From Burkholderia sp. NRF60-BP8 (GTDB taxonomy: Bacteria; Pseudomonadota; Gammaproteobacteria; Burkholderiales; Burkholderiaceae), in NCBI RefSeq assembly GCF_001522585.2, contig NZ_CP013373.1, positions 1,612,001 through 1,676,000 of the forward strand: a stretch of 64,000 nucleotides of DNA, given 5' to 3'. This document shows positions 1 to 8,927 of this stretch, one piece after another; positions within the stretch are counted from its first letter, which is position 1; each line of letters starts with the position of its first letter. A model generated the notes under the pieces. It saw nothing but the letters and a program-made list of their open reading frames with translations, was not told the DNA's origin and searched no databases. The translations under genes were made by a program, and so were the position numbers.

Positions 1-139
1 TTCGCGATTAGGCCGAACGGCCAAAGTCGTTTCGTTACGTCGCGTTACGACTCTCGCAGCCCCGTATCACCTCGGTGCGCGCGCCGCGCTTACATTGATC
101 GCGCGAGCCGGGCGGGCCGGCTCATCAGGGATCCGGAGC

Positions 140-427
140 ATGAACAAGAGGCAAGTGGCAGGGATGATCGGGAGCATGGCGTTGCTCGTTTCCGGTAGCG
201 CAATGGCGGGGCATGTGGACCTGTCGGTCGGCATCGGCGTGCCGGTCGCGCCGGTCTATGTCGAACCGGCGCCGGTCTATGTGGCGCCGCAGCCCGCCGT
301 CGTCGCCTATCCGGGCTACGGATACGGCTATGACGGCGATGACGACGACGACGATCGCTATCGCAAGTGGCGCAAGCACTATTACAAGCACTGGCATCGG
401 CACCACGGCGACGACGATGACGATTGA
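140..427 (+). CDS. Small exported Asp/His/Tyr-rich protein
   Basis: Hypothetical protein of 95 residues. The ATG at 140 is preceded by a GGAG-like site and opens a typical signal peptide (basic MNKRQ, then a hydrophobic run, then a SAMAG-type cleavage site near residue 20), so it is probably periplasmic or exported. The mature part has a Pro/Val/Tyr segment with repeated PVYV units, a run of six Asp, a basic Tyr/His/Trp stretch (KHYYKHWHRHH) and a final Asp run. Alternating acidic and His-rich blocks suggest metal or polyanion binding, which is inference. An in-frame start at 95 would add 15 residues ahead of the signal peptide and is less likely. I do not recognise a named family. Confidence 0.7.
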   Translation: MNKRQVAGMIGSMALLVSGSAMAGHVDLSVGIGVPVAPVYVEPAPVYVAPQPAVVAYPGYGYGYDGDDDDDDRYRKWRKHYYKHWHRHHGDDDDD

Positions 428-454
428 GCCCCGTGGCGGCCCCGTCGGTGCGCG

Positions 455-1372
455 TCAGAACGCGTAGTCGGGGTTTTTCGGGTCGAATGCGGTGTCGTCG
501 AGGGGTGTCGGCGCGATTTTCTCGATGACGATCCGCTCGAAAATCCTGCCGTCGTTGTCATAGGACTCGACGGTCCGGAAATAGGGGGCGTGCAGGTCGA
601 GCCCCAGCACTTCCTTTTTCGCATAGAACTGCGGCCGGCCGGTCGGCGTTTCGTACGTGAGCGCGACGACGCGCACGCCGCCGATCGTCCTGGCTTCCAC
701 GTCGGTCGGCCGCTGCACGCCGGCTTCCAGGTATTTCTTCCCTTCGGTCAGGTACAGGTTCGCGATGAACTCGGTGCCGAGATCCTTCACCTGGTGATTC
801 GACTGGGCGCGCGCGAGCGCGCCGTCGATCGCGGTCCATAACGGAATCTTGCCGAGCAGGCCGCCGAGATGGCCGTACATCTCGTCCTTGCGCTGCGTCG
901 TGTCGTAGATCGTCTCCTGTCCGGCATGCGCGCCGCCCGGCAACCATTTCGCATACACGCGCAGCGGCTCGCGGGTCGTCTTCACGAGCATGCGGTCGGG
1001 CGTGTCGGACCATTTCCCGTTGATGCGCTCCTGGCGCACCATCGTGAACTGGTAAGACGGATAGCCGTTGGGGCCGTTACGGATATAGAGCGGCACGGCC
1101 AGCGGATCGAGCGCCTTGAAGAGCGCCGTGAGCGTTGCATCGTCGAGTTGCGCGAGCGTGCCGCGCTGGGCCGCCGTGCGCAGCCAGCGCGCCTGCTGCG
1201 CGAGCGGCTCGTGCGTGACCTTCGCGAGATCCGCGGGGAGCGCGGCGGCCGGTGCCGCGCTCGCGGCGTCGGCCTGTTCCTGTGCATGCAAGCCCGCCTG
1301 CGCGAGCGACAGCACGCATGCGACGGCTGCCGCGGCGGCATGCCGCGCGCGGCGCTTCATTCCTTCGTTCAT
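455..1372 (-). CDS. DUF1571-type exported protein
   Basis: A 305-residue protein with an N-terminal signal sequence (basic MNEGMKRRARH, then an Ala/Val/Leu run ending AGLHAQ). The body resembles DUF1571 proteins of unknown function: it carries the YQFTMVRQERINGKW segment, a KTTREPLRVYAKWLPG segment and a conserved C-terminal half. The fold may be a lipoprotein-carrier-like beta sheet, which is inference. It lies 29 bp downstream of the acyl-CoA ligase on the same strand, so it is probably co-transcribed and may act at the envelope in lipid handling. A second in-frame ATG four codons downstream is also possible. Confidence 0.75.
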   Translation of the reverse strand: MNEGMKRRARHAAAAAVACVLSLAQAGLHAQEQADAASAAPAAALPADLAKVTHEPLAQQARWLRTAAQRGTLAQLDDATLTALFKALDPLAVPLYIRNGPNGYPSYQFTMVRQERINGKWSDTPDRMLVKTTREPLRVYAKWLPGGAHAGQETIYDTTQRKDEMYGHLGGLLGKIPLWTAIDGALARAQSNHQVKDLGTEFIANLYLTEGKKYLEAGVQRPTDVEARTIGGVRVVALTYETPTGRPQFYAKKEVLGLDLHAPYFRTVESYDNDGRIFERIVIEKIAPTPLDDTAFDPKNPDYAF

Positions 1373-1401
1373 CGATAGCGTCTCCCGCAGCGATGGATCG
1401 T

Positions 1402-3156
1402 TCAGCCTTGCTTCGCGGCCTGGATTTTGGCGAGTTCCTCGTCGCGCAGCGCGCGGCGCAGGATCTTGCCGACGTTCGTCTGCGGCAGTGCGTCGCGGAA
1501 CTCGACGAATTTCGGCATCTTGTAGCCGGTCAGGTTCTTGCGGCAGTGCGCGAGTACGTCCTCGGCCGTCAACGACGGGTCGCGACGCACGACGAACACC
1601 TTGATCCGCTCGCCCTGTACTTCGTCCGGAATGCCGATGGCCGCGGCTTCGCTGATGCCGGGATGCATCACGAGCACTTCCTCGATCTCGTTCGGATACA
1701 CGTTGAAGCCCGACACGAGGATCATGTCCTTCTTGCGATCGATGAGGCGGATGAAGCCGCGTTCGTCCATCACGCCGATGTCGCCGGTGGCGAGCCAGCC
1801 GTCGGCGTCGATCACCTTGGCCGTCTCGTCGGGGCGCTGCCAGTAGCCGCGCATCACCTGCGGGCCGCGCACGCACAGCTCGCCCGGCTCGCCGATCGCG
1901 GCCCAGGTGCCGTCCTCGCGACGAAAGCGCACGACGGTCGATGGCGCGGGCAGGCCGATCGAACCGCTGAACGCGGCCATGTCGTTCAGGTCCACGGGAT
2001 TCATCGTGACGATCGGCGAACACTCCGTGAGACCGTAGCCTTCGACCACCGGCCGGCCCGTCACCTGCTGGAAGCGCTCGGCGACCGCGCGCTGCATCGC
2101 CATCCCGCCCGCCATCGCGAGCTTGAGCTTCGAGAAGTCGCGTTGGCGGAATTCGTCGTTGTCGAGGAACGCGTTGTACAGCGTGTTGATGCCGGTGATC
2201 CCCGTGAACGTCTCGTGGCGGATGATCTTCATCACCATCTTCATGTCGCGCGGATTCGCGATCAGGATGTTGCGGCCGCCGAGCCCCATGAAGATGAACG
2301 CGTTCACCGTCAGCGAATAGATGTGATAGAGCGGCAGCGGCGTGAGCACGGTTTCGACGTCGCCCGACACCTGGTCGGCGATCCAGGCCTTCGCCTGCAG
2401 CAGGTTCGCGATCAGGTTGCCGTGCGTGAGCATCGCGCCTTTCGCGACGCCGGTCGTGCCGCCCGTGTACTGCAGGAACGCGAGATCGTCGCGCGTGGTC
2501 TGCACCGGTTGCGGCTTGCCGCGCGCGCCGAGCGCGAGGGCGGAGCGCAGCCGGATCGCCTGCGGCAGGTGATAGGCCGGCACGAGCTTCTTCACGTGCT
2601 TCAGCACGAAATTGATCAGGCGTCCTTTCGCGTTGAAGCCGTCGGCGAGCAGATCGCCGAGCGCGGTGACGACGATGTGTTTCACCTGCGTTTCCGGCAG
2701 CGCGTCCTGCAGCGTGCGCGCGAAGTTCTCGAACACGACGATCGTCTGCGCGCCGCTGTCCTTCAGCTGGTGCGCGAGTTCGCGCACGGTGTAGAGCGGA
2801 TTCACGTTGACGACGATCGCGCCGGCCTTCAGCGTGCCGAACAGCGCGACCGGATACTGGAACGTGTTCGGCAGCATGATCGCGACGCGGTCGCCGGGCT
2901 TCACGCCGAGGCTTTGCAGATACGACGCGAACGCGTCGACTTTCCGCGCGAGCGTGCGGTAGGTCATCGACGCGCCGGCGCTCACGTAGGCGACGCGGTC
3001 GGCGAAGCGGGTCGTGCATTCGTCGAAGAACTGCACGAGCGACGCGTATTGCGTGACGTCGATCTCGTGCGGGACGCCGGGCGGGTACGACGCGTACCAG
3101 ATGGCATCGGTGTTCGGCGGAATCTGAGCCGAGGTGGGTGCTGCGGAAGATGACAT
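1402..3156 (-). CDS. fadD: Long-chain fatty-acid--CoA ligase (FadD type)
   Basis: A 584-residue AMP-forming acyl-CoA synthetase that activates fatty acids with ATP and CoA for beta-oxidation. Visible motifs are the nucleotide-binding YTGGTTGVAKGA (about residues 230-241), GYGLTE (373-378), GWLATGD (453-459) and the DRKKDMI hinge and catalytic-lysine region. Length and motif order match the FadD family. ATG is preceded by GGAG eight bases upstream. It sits between a PsrA-like TetR gene upstream and the DUF1571 gene downstream, all on the minus strand, which suggests fatty-acid-responsive control. Exact chain-length preference cannot be read from sequence. Confidence 0.9.
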   Translation of the reverse strand: MSSSAAPTSAQIPPNTDAIWYASYPPGVPHEIDVTQYASLVQFFDECTTRFADRVAYVSAGASMTYRTLARKVDAFASYLQSLGVKPGDRVAIMLPNTFQYPVALFGTLKAGAIVVNVNPLYTVRELAHQLKDSGAQTIVVFENFARTLQDALPETQVKHIVVTALGDLLADGFNAKGRLINFVLKHVKKLVPAYHLPQAIRLRSALALGARGKPQPVQTTRDDLAFLQYTGGTTGVAKGAMLTHGNLIANLLQAKAWIADQVSGDVETVLTPLPLYHIYSLTVNAFIFMGLGGRNILIANPRDMKMVMKIIRHETFTGITGINTLYNAFLDNDEFRQRDFSKLKLAMAGGMAMQRAVAERFQQVTGRPVVEGYGLTECSPIVTMNPVDLNDMAAFSGSIGLPAPSTVVRFRREDGTWAAIGEPGELCVRGPQVMRGYWQRPDETAKVIDADGWLATGDIGVMDERGFIRLIDRKKDMILVSGFNVYPNEIEEVLVMHPGISEAAAIGIPDEVQGERIKVFVVRRDPSLTAEDVLAHCRKNLTGYKMPKFVEFRDALPQTNVGKILRRALRDEELAKIQAAKQG

Positions 3157-3313
3157 GACGTGTCTCCGGTCTTGGCGCTCGGCGAGGGTCGGCGCGCCAG
3201 CGCCAGCCCATGCCCCGTGCTTCGCGGCCGGTCGACGCGGGCGCCTCGACGCCGCGCACGACCGCGCGTATCAATCAAATCGTGAACAGGAAGCCGCGCG
3301 TGGCCTCGCGCGC

Positions 3314-4135
3314 TCAGTTCGTGGAATGCAGCGGCGCCGTCTCGGCGGCGGCCGGAGCCGACTGCGGCAGCCCGAATGCTTCGCTTGCACCGGCGTCGTC
3401 GAGCACTGCCGCGAAGATCGACAGTTGTGCGCTGTCGGGCATCGGCGCCTTCAGCGCGGCGACGATCAGCGACGACAGCCGCGCGATCATCTGCACGTCG
3501 TTCATCGTGCGGCCTTGCGAGAATTCGTCGATCAGGCTTTCCGTTTCGGCGCCCGCGAGCGCGCCGGACAGCGCGCCGATCGCGAAGTGCAGCCGCCAGC
3601 CGAGCTCGGTGCGCGGCAGGTGCGGCAGCGCGCGCTGGAAGGCGTCGAAGAAGCGGCCCGCGACGCTCGCGTAGTGCGCCGTCAGGAAGTTGCGCACGAA
3701 CGGCGAAGGATCGGTGTAGGCGCGGCCGATCAGCCGCAGAAACCCGGGCCCGCCGCGTTCGGGATCGCGCGATGCCTTCAGCGCCGGAATGAACATCGCG
3801 CCGAGCACGTGCTCGCAGGTGATGTGCGTGCCGAGTTGCGCATCGAAGCGGTCGAGGATGCCGAGGCGCTCCTGGTTCAACTGGTCGAGCCGGCGCGACA
3901 GCATCGCGTGGATCAGCGCTTCCTTGCTGCCGAAGTGGTAGTTGACCGCGGCGAGATTGACCGCCGCGCGCGAGGTGATCTGCCGCATCGACATCGCTTC
4001 GAAGCCGTGTTCGATGAACAGATCCTCGGCCGCATCGAGAATGCGCGCCTTCGTCCCGCCGGTCTGCCGCGTGCCGGATGACCGCGCCCCGGACGACCGT
4101 CCCGCAGATGGCCGCCCCTCCTGACTTACTGCCAT
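3314..4135 (-). CDS. TetR-family regulator, PsrA-like
   Basis: A 273-residue repressor-type protein. After a low-complexity Ser/Gly/Arg leader of about 28 residues comes a TetR helix-turn-helix (KARILDAAEDLFIEHGF, then MRQITSRAAVNLAAVNYHFGSKEALI). The HTH and its context next to an acyl-CoA ligase resemble PsrA, which in Pseudomonas senses long-chain acyl-CoA; orthology is inference. The C-terminal half is a ligand-binding and dimerisation domain. ATG is preceded by GGAGG. It is the first gene of the minus-strand group TetR-fadD-DUF1571, with 157 bp between it and fadD. Confidence 0.85.
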   Translation of the reverse strand: MAVSQEGRPSAGRSSGARSSGTRQTGGTKARILDAAEDLFIEHGFEAMSMRQITSRAAVNLAAVNYHFGSKEALIHAMLSRRLDQLNQERLGILDRFDAQLGTHITCEHVLGAMFIPALKASRDPERGGPGFLRLIGRAYTDPSPFVRNFLTAHYASVAGRFFDAFQRALPHLPRTELGWRLHFAIGALSGALAGAETESLIDEFSQGRTMNDVQMIARLSSLIVAALKAPMPDSAQLSIFAAVLDDAGASEAFGLPQSAPAAAETAPLHSTN

Positions 4136-4177
4136 GTTCCGCCTCCCATGCCGGTTGCCCGGCCGCGAACAGGTGAT

Positions 4178-4194
4178 TTGATTATCTGATTCAA
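4178..4194. promoter_or_regulatory. Possible TetR operator (imperfect palindrome)
   Basis: An imperfect inverted repeat with TTGA and TCAA ends lies in an AT-rich patch about 43 bp upstream of the TetR gene. Position and symmetry fit an autoregulatory operator, but only five of eight half-site pairs match, so this is tentative. Confidence 0.25.
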
Positions 4195-4350
4195 ACAGTC
4201 GTTTTCATTAAGATAAAAAAACGCGGGCGGACCGGGCAAGCGCGGAATCTGGACCAATTCCTCTAGTTCGATGTGCAGGTGCGGAAAGCGCCGCACCCGC
4301 TCCCGGCGGGGCGGGGCGCGCGCGATGATGCGATGCCGCAACGTGCGGGT

Positions 4351-5571
4351 TCACCCGGCGGCGGTACGCGTATTGACCGATTGCGTCATGTCGATGCCGC
4401 GCCGCTCGCGGCTGAACAGGATCAGCACGGCGATCGCGACGGCGACGATGCCGGCCACCAGTGCGAGCGCGAAGCCGTAATCGTTGCCGTTCGACACGGC
4501 GAGCGACGCCTGCATCGTCGCGTTGCCCGACGCGAGCAGGTTGCCGAGCTGGTAGACGACGCCGGGGAAGGTCGCGCGGATCTCGTCGGGCGAGATCTCG
4601 TTCAGGTGAACCGGTATCACGCCCCACGCGCCCTGTACCGAGATCTGCATCAGGAACGCGCCGGCGGCGAGCGCGATCGCGCCGCTCGAGAACGCCCACA
4701 GCGGCAGCACGGGCAGCGCGATCAGCGCCGCGATGAAGATCGCGCGGCGTCGGCCGATCCGCTCCGAGATCGCGCCGAACGACAGGCCGCCGACGATCGC
4801 GCCGATGTTCAGCACGATCGTGATCCACGATACGGTATGCGGATCGAAGCGATGCTGCTCGCGCAGGAACGTCGGATAGAGATCCTGCGTGCCATGCGAG
4901 AAGAAGTTGAACGCGGTCATCAGCACGATCGCGTAGATCGTGAGTTTCCAGTTCTGCTTCAGCGTGGCGCCGAGGCTCGGGCGCGGGCGCTTCTCCATCT
5001 GTTTCCATGCCGGCGATTCGGGCACGTGCGCCCGCACGTACAGCACGAGCAGCGCGGGCAGCACGCCGACCATGAACATCCCGCGCCAGCCGATGTATTG
5101 GTAGAACACGCCGAACACGACGGATGCGAGCAGATAGCCGCTCGGATAGCCGGCCTGCAGCAGCCCCGACACGAAGCCGCGCGCGTGGGTCGGCACGGTT
5201 TCCATCGTCAGCGCGGAGCCGACGCCCCATTCGCCGCCCATCGCGATGCCGAACAGCGCGCGCAACACGAGCAGCGCGGTCAGGCTCGGCGCGAAACCCG
5301 ATGCCAGTTCGAGCAGCGAATAGCACGCGATGTTGACCATCAGCGTCGGGCGGCGACCGAAGCGGTCGGCGAGGCGGCCGAAGATCAATGCGCCGAGCGG
5401 GCGCATCGCGAGCGTCAGCGTGAGCGCGAACGCGACGGCGGGAATCGTCGACGAGAATTCCGCGGCGATGTCCTTCAGCACGAAAACCATCAGGAAAAAA
5501 TCGAATGCATCGAGCGTCCAGCCCAGGTAGGCGGCGATCGTGACGTTGCGTTGCTCGCGGGTCCAGCTCAT
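4351..5571 (-). CDS. MFS transporter, sialate/lactate (SHS-like) type
   Basis: A 406-residue inner-membrane carrier with about 12 hydrophobic segments. The N-terminal LGWTLDAFDFFLMVFVLKDIA and the GRLADRFGRRPTLM loop between helices 2 and 3 are typical of the MFS branch of carboxylate:proton symporters (lactate and sialic acid carriers). Substrate is not fixed by sequence. Start chosen at ATG 5571 with GGAG upstream; longer in-frame extensions lack the family N-terminus. It is transcribed towards the TetR gene but separated from it by 215 bp of intergenic DNA. Confidence 0.85.
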   Translation of the reverse strand: MSWTREQRNVTIAAYLGWTLDAFDFFLMVFVLKDIAAEFSSTIPAVAFALTLTLAMRPLGALIFGRLADRFGRRPTLMVNIACYSLLELASGFAPSLTALLVLRALFGIAMGGEWGVGSALTMETVPTHARGFVSGLLQAGYPSGYLLASVVFGVFYQYIGWRGMFMVGVLPALLVLYVRAHVPESPAWKQMEKRPRPSLGATLKQNWKLTIYAIVLMTAFNFFSHGTQDLYPTFLREQHRFDPHTVSWITIVLNIGAIVGGLSFGAISERIGRRRAIFIAALIALPVLPLWAFSSGAIALAAGAFLMQISVQGAWGVIPVHLNEISPDEIRATFPGVVYQLGNLLASGNATMQASLAVSNGNDYGFALALVAGIVAVAIAVLILFSRERRGIDMTQSVNTRTAAG

Positions 5572-5852
5572 GTCCGGGGTCTCCTCGTTGGCTTGCGCGC
5601 TCGCGATTTGCATGCGGATGCCGGCCCGGCGCGCGCGCGGCGCGGGGGCACTGATCGAGTGTAGGCTCGCGCGCAGCGCGATGTGGGGCGCGATAACCGC
5701 GAATCGGGAATAATCCCTACGAAATGCACTGTTTCGGAAACGGAAACGGAACCGCGCGACGCACGCGACAGGTATCTGTATCCTTTCGGAAGTATTTTTG
5801 TATCCGTTCTGTAATGCGTTCGATGCGCAACGCCACCGCATCAGGAGTCCAG

Positions 5853-6395
5853 ATGAATGACCGTTCCGCCGACACGTTGCCCGTGCTCGAAACCGCGAGG
5901 CTGTGGCTGCGGCCGCGCGTGCTGGCCGATCTCGAGGCATGCATCGAGATGGATCGCGATCCCGAGGTCACGCGCCACATCGCGGGCCCGTGGCACGACC
6001 CCGACGAGCATCGACGCTTCGTCACGCACCGGATCACGTGCGACTATCCACCGGGCCTCGGCTACTGGTCGATCTTCGAGAAGGCCGCGCCCGACGTGTT
6101 CGTCGGCTGGATCCTGCTGATTCCCGACTATCAGGACGCATCGCGCGACGTCGAGATCGGCTGGCGGCTCGTGCGGGCGACGTGGGGGCGCGGCATCGCG
6201 AGCGAGGCCGCGGCGGCCGTCGTGCGGCATGCGTTCGACACCGTGCGCCTGCCGCGCGTGATCGCCGATATCGCGCAGGCCAATCATGGCTCGCTGAACG
6301 TGGCGCGCAAGCTCGGCATGCGGCGCGTGAGCGTCGTGCACGACGGCATTCCTTACATTCGGCATCGCCTCGAACGCAACGATTTGCGCGCGTAG
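5853..6395 (+). CDS. GNAT N-acetyltransferase (RimJ/RimL type)
   Basis: A 180-residue acetyl-CoA-dependent acetyltransferase. It begins LETARLWLRPRVLAD, typical of the RimJ/RimL branch, and carries the acetyl-CoA-binding region WGRGIASEAAAAVVRHAF and the ANHGSLNVARKLGMRR segment near the C-terminus. ATG at 5853 has AGGAG six bases upstream; the longer frame upstream lacks family similarity. Acceptor could be a protein N-terminus or a small molecule. It is divergent from the MFS gene. Confidence 0.85.
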   Translation: MNDRSADTLPVLETARLWLRPRVLADLEACIEMDRDPEVTRHIAGPWHDPDEHRRFVTHRITCDYPPGLGYWSIFEKAAPDVFVGWILLIPDYQDASRDVEIGWRLVRATWGRGIASEAAAAVVRHAFDTVRLPRVIADIAQANHGSLNVARKLGMRRVSVVHDGIPYIRHRLERNDLRA

Positions 6396-6521
6396 TGCGA
6401 CGTCGTGCGCGTGGGCAGGTGTCAGAGATCGTCAACCGGACGCACGTCGCGCTCATGAGGGATTAACGGCTTGCGCGATCAGGAGTATCGTTGCCGGAAA
6501 TTCGCAACATGGGGTACGACC

Positions 6522-7148
6522 ATGGCACTCGGCAACGACGTTCATCTCATTCCCGTCAGGCTCGACGCGCTGCGTCCGACCCAGATGACGGTCGGCTATC
6601 GCGAAGTCAAGGCGAAGCGCAAACACTGGAAGGCGCTGAACAAGCGCGCGCGCAAGGCCGCGATCGAATCGCACTGGTTCCCGGCCGTCCTCGGCCCGGA
6701 CGGGCTGCACTACATCACCGATCACCACCATCTCGGCCTCGCGCTGATCGAGGAGGGCGAGGCGCGCGTGAACGCGATGCTGCTGAAGGACCTGTCGTGG
6801 CTCGACGACACGATCTTCTGGCGGATGATGGAGCACAACCAGTGGGTGCATCCGTTCGGCCCGGACGGCTCGCGGCGCGACTATGCGCATTTGCCGAAGG
6901 CGCTGACGGGGCTCGAGGACGATCCGTACCGCAGCCTCGCCGGCGAACTGCGCACGGCGGGCGGCTATGCGAAGGACGCGACGCCGTTCAGCGAATTCCT
7001 GTGGGCCGACTATCTGCGCCAGCACGTATCGCTCGACCAGATCCGCAAGAACTTCGCGAAGGCGCTCGATATCGCGCTGCGGCGCGCGCACGACCAGGAC
7101 GCGCGCTATCTGCCCGGCTGGTCGGGCGTGATTGCCGTCAAACCCTGA
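6522..7148 (+). CDS. ParB-like nuclease-fold protein (PF08857 type)
   Basis: A 208-residue protein of the putative ParB-like nuclease family. Visible features are VHLIPVRLDALRPTQMTVGYREV at the N-terminus (quoted in parts: VHLIPVRLDALRP and QMTVGYREV), the His-rich core YITDHHHLGLAL, and the conserved WVHPFG segment. Unlike partition ParB it has no helix-turn-helix and no ParA neighbour, so a role in chromosome partition is unlikely. A catalytic role is unproven. ATG at 6522 is preferred over the upstream TTG at 6471. The gene ends 17 bp before a SulP transporter, suggesting one transcript. Confidence 0.8.
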   Translation: MALGNDVHLIPVRLDALRPTQMTVGYREVKAKRKHWKALNKRARKAAIESHWFPAVLGPDGLHYITDHHHLGLALIEEGEARVNAMLLKDLSWLDDTIFWRMMEHNQWVHPFGPDGSRRDYAHLPKALTGLEDDPYRSLAGELRTAGGYAKDATPFSEFLWADYLRQHVSLDQIRKNFAKALDIALRRAHDQDARYLPGWSGVIAVKP

Positions 7149-7165
7149 CCGGCGCCGACTGCCTC

Positions 7166-8905
7166 ATGACGACCGCCCCGATCCGCCCCGACGCCGGCCC
7201 GCAGCGTCCGGACCATTTCGCGGCGCTCGACGCGCCGCCCGCACCGCGCATGCGGCGTGTCGGCCTCGATGCGCTGGCCGGCCTGTCGATTGCCGGCCTG
7301 CTGATTCCCGAGGCGGTCGCATATGCGGGGCTCGCCAACCTGCCGCCGCAGGCCGGCCTGATCGCGCTGCTGTCGGGGCTCGTCGTCTATGCGCTGACGG
7401 GCAGCAGCCGCTTCGCGATCGTGTCGTCGACGTCGTCGTCGGCCGCGGTGCTCGCCGCGACCGTCCTCGCCGAATCGGGAATGGCGCTGGACGCCCAGCT
7501 TGCGCTCGCGGCCGCACTCGTCGCGATGACGGGCGTGCTGTTCATCCTGGCCGGGGCCGCGCGACTCGGCGGCATGTCGGATTTCGTCGCGCGGCCCGTG
7601 TTGCGCGGCTTCACGTTCGGTCTCGCGCTGACGATCGTCATCAAGCAGCTCCCGAAGATTCTCGCGATTGCCGTGCAGCACGGCGATGCGCCGCACGTCG
7701 CGCTCGACCTGCTCGCCGGCGCGCCGCACGCGAATCTCGCGAGCGCGGTGCTCGGCGCGACGGCGCTCGCGCTGCTGTTCGTACTCGGCCGCGGCTCGCG
7801 CGTGCCCGCGACGCTCGTCGTGATCGTGCTGTCGATCGCGGCGGGTTATGCAATCGACTGGCAGCGGTACGGAATCGCGGTCGTCGGCCATATCGATTTC
7901 CGGCACTTCGAATTCGGCTTGCCGTATCTCGACCGCAACGCATGGATGCAGACGGTCGAGCTCGCATTCGCGCTGATGCTGATCCTGTATGCGGAGTCGT
8001 ACGGATCGATCCGCAATTTCGCGCTGAAGCACGGCGATACCGTGTCGCCGAACCGCGACCTCGTCGCGCTCGGCTGTGCGAACCTCGTGTCGGGCCTGCT
8101 GCACGGGATGCCGGTCGGCGCCGGCTATTCGGCGACCTCGGCGAACGAGGCGGCCGGTGCGCAGTCGCGCGTGGCCGGCCTGTGTGCGGCCGCCGTGGTC
8201 GCGCTGATCGTCTGGCTGCTGCTGCCGCAGCTCGCGCGTACGCCCGAGCCCGTGCTCGCGGCGATCGTGATCTTCGCGGTCAGCCACTCGCTGCATCCGT
8301 CCGTGTTCCGGCCGTACTGGGCCTGGCATCGCGACCGGCTCGTCGTGATCGCGTCGCTGCTCGCGGTGCTCGTGCTCGGCGTGCTGCACGGGCTGCTCGC
8401 GGCCATCGGCGTGAGCCTGCTGCTGACGCTGCGCAAGCTGTCCGAACCGAACGTCAGCGTGCTCGGCCGGCTGCGCGACAGCCACGATTTCGTCGACGTC
8501 GCGAGCCATGCCGACGCGAAGCCGGTGCCGGGCGTGCTGATCGTGCGGCCCGAGGCGCAGTTGTTCTTCGCGAATGCGGATCGGATGCTCAATCGCGTGC
8601 GTGCGCTGATGAAGGCCGCGCCGGACACACGGACCGTGATGTTGAGTCTCGAGGAAACGCCGGATGTCGACGGCACGACGATCGAATCGTTGCGCACGTT
8701 CGCGGCCGAATGCGCGGCGCGCGGGCTGCGGCTCGCGCTCGTCCGGCTCAAGGTGCACGCGCTGCATGCGCTGCGCCGCGCGGCGGACGACACGCTGCAC
8801 GACGTTGCGATGTCGGAACTGAGCGTCGACGAGAGCCTGCAACTGTTGCAGGCCGGCAGTCCGCCGAACGGCAACGACGGCAACGACGGCACGCCCGCCG
8901 CGTGA
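7166..8905 (+). CDS. SulP-family anion transporter with STAS domain
   Basis: A 579-residue inner-membrane transporter of the SulP (SLC26) family, which moves sulfate, bicarbonate or dicarboxylates. The N-terminal signature includes GLSIAGLLIPEAVAYAGLANLPP, seen as LIPEAVAYAGLANLPP near residues 49-64, followed by about 10-12 hydrophobic helices. A cytoplasmic STAS domain occupies roughly the last 110 residues, beginning near PGVLIVRPEAQLFFAN. The C-terminus is a short Asn/Gly/Asp tail. Start ATG at 7166 is 17 bp after the ParB-like gene. Substrate cannot be told from sequence. Confidence 0.88.
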   Translation: MTTAPIRPDAGPQRPDHFAALDAPPAPRMRRVGLDALAGLSIAGLLIPEAVAYAGLANLPPQAGLIALLSGLVVYALTGSSRFAIVSSTSSSAAVLAATVLAESGMALDAQLALAAALVAMTGVLFILAGAARLGGMSDFVARPVLRGFTFGLALTIVIKQLPKILAIAVQHGDAPHVALDLLAGAPHANLASAVLGATALALLFVLGRGSRVPATLVVIVLSIAAGYAIDWQRYGIAVVGHIDFRHFEFGLPYLDRNAWMQTVELAFALMLILYAESYGSIRNFALKHGDTVSPNRDLVALGCANLVSGLLHGMPVGAGYSATSANEAAGAQSRVAGLCAAAVVALIVWLLLPQLARTPEPVLAAIVIFAVSHSLHPSVFRPYWAWHRDRLVVIASLLAVLVLGVLHGLLAAIGVSLLLTLRKLSEPNVSVLGRLRDSHDFVDVASHADAKPVPGVLIVRPEAQLFFANADRMLNRVRALMKAAPDTRTVMLSLEETPDVDGTTIESLRTFAAECAARGLRLALVRLKVHALHALRRAADDTLHDVAMSELSVDESLQLLQAGSPPNGNDGNDGTPAA

Positions 8906-8927
8906 CGGCGCGGCGCGTCGGCGCCGT

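Noticed and set aside
1252..3153. A 633-codon + strand frame opposite fadD.
   Set aside because: Composition is Arg/His/Glu-rich shadow coding of the reverse strand; no domain or start signal.
455..3274. A 939-codon open frame on the minus strand spanning the DUF1571 and fadD genes.
   Set aside because: Only its C-terminal third (455-1372) is real. The N-terminal part is an Arg-rich off-frame reading of fadD, which has clear motifs in another frame.
6522..7148. A plasmid-type partition locus (ParB).
   Set aside because: No HTH, no ParA neighbour and no parS-like repeats; the similarity is to the separate PF08857 family.
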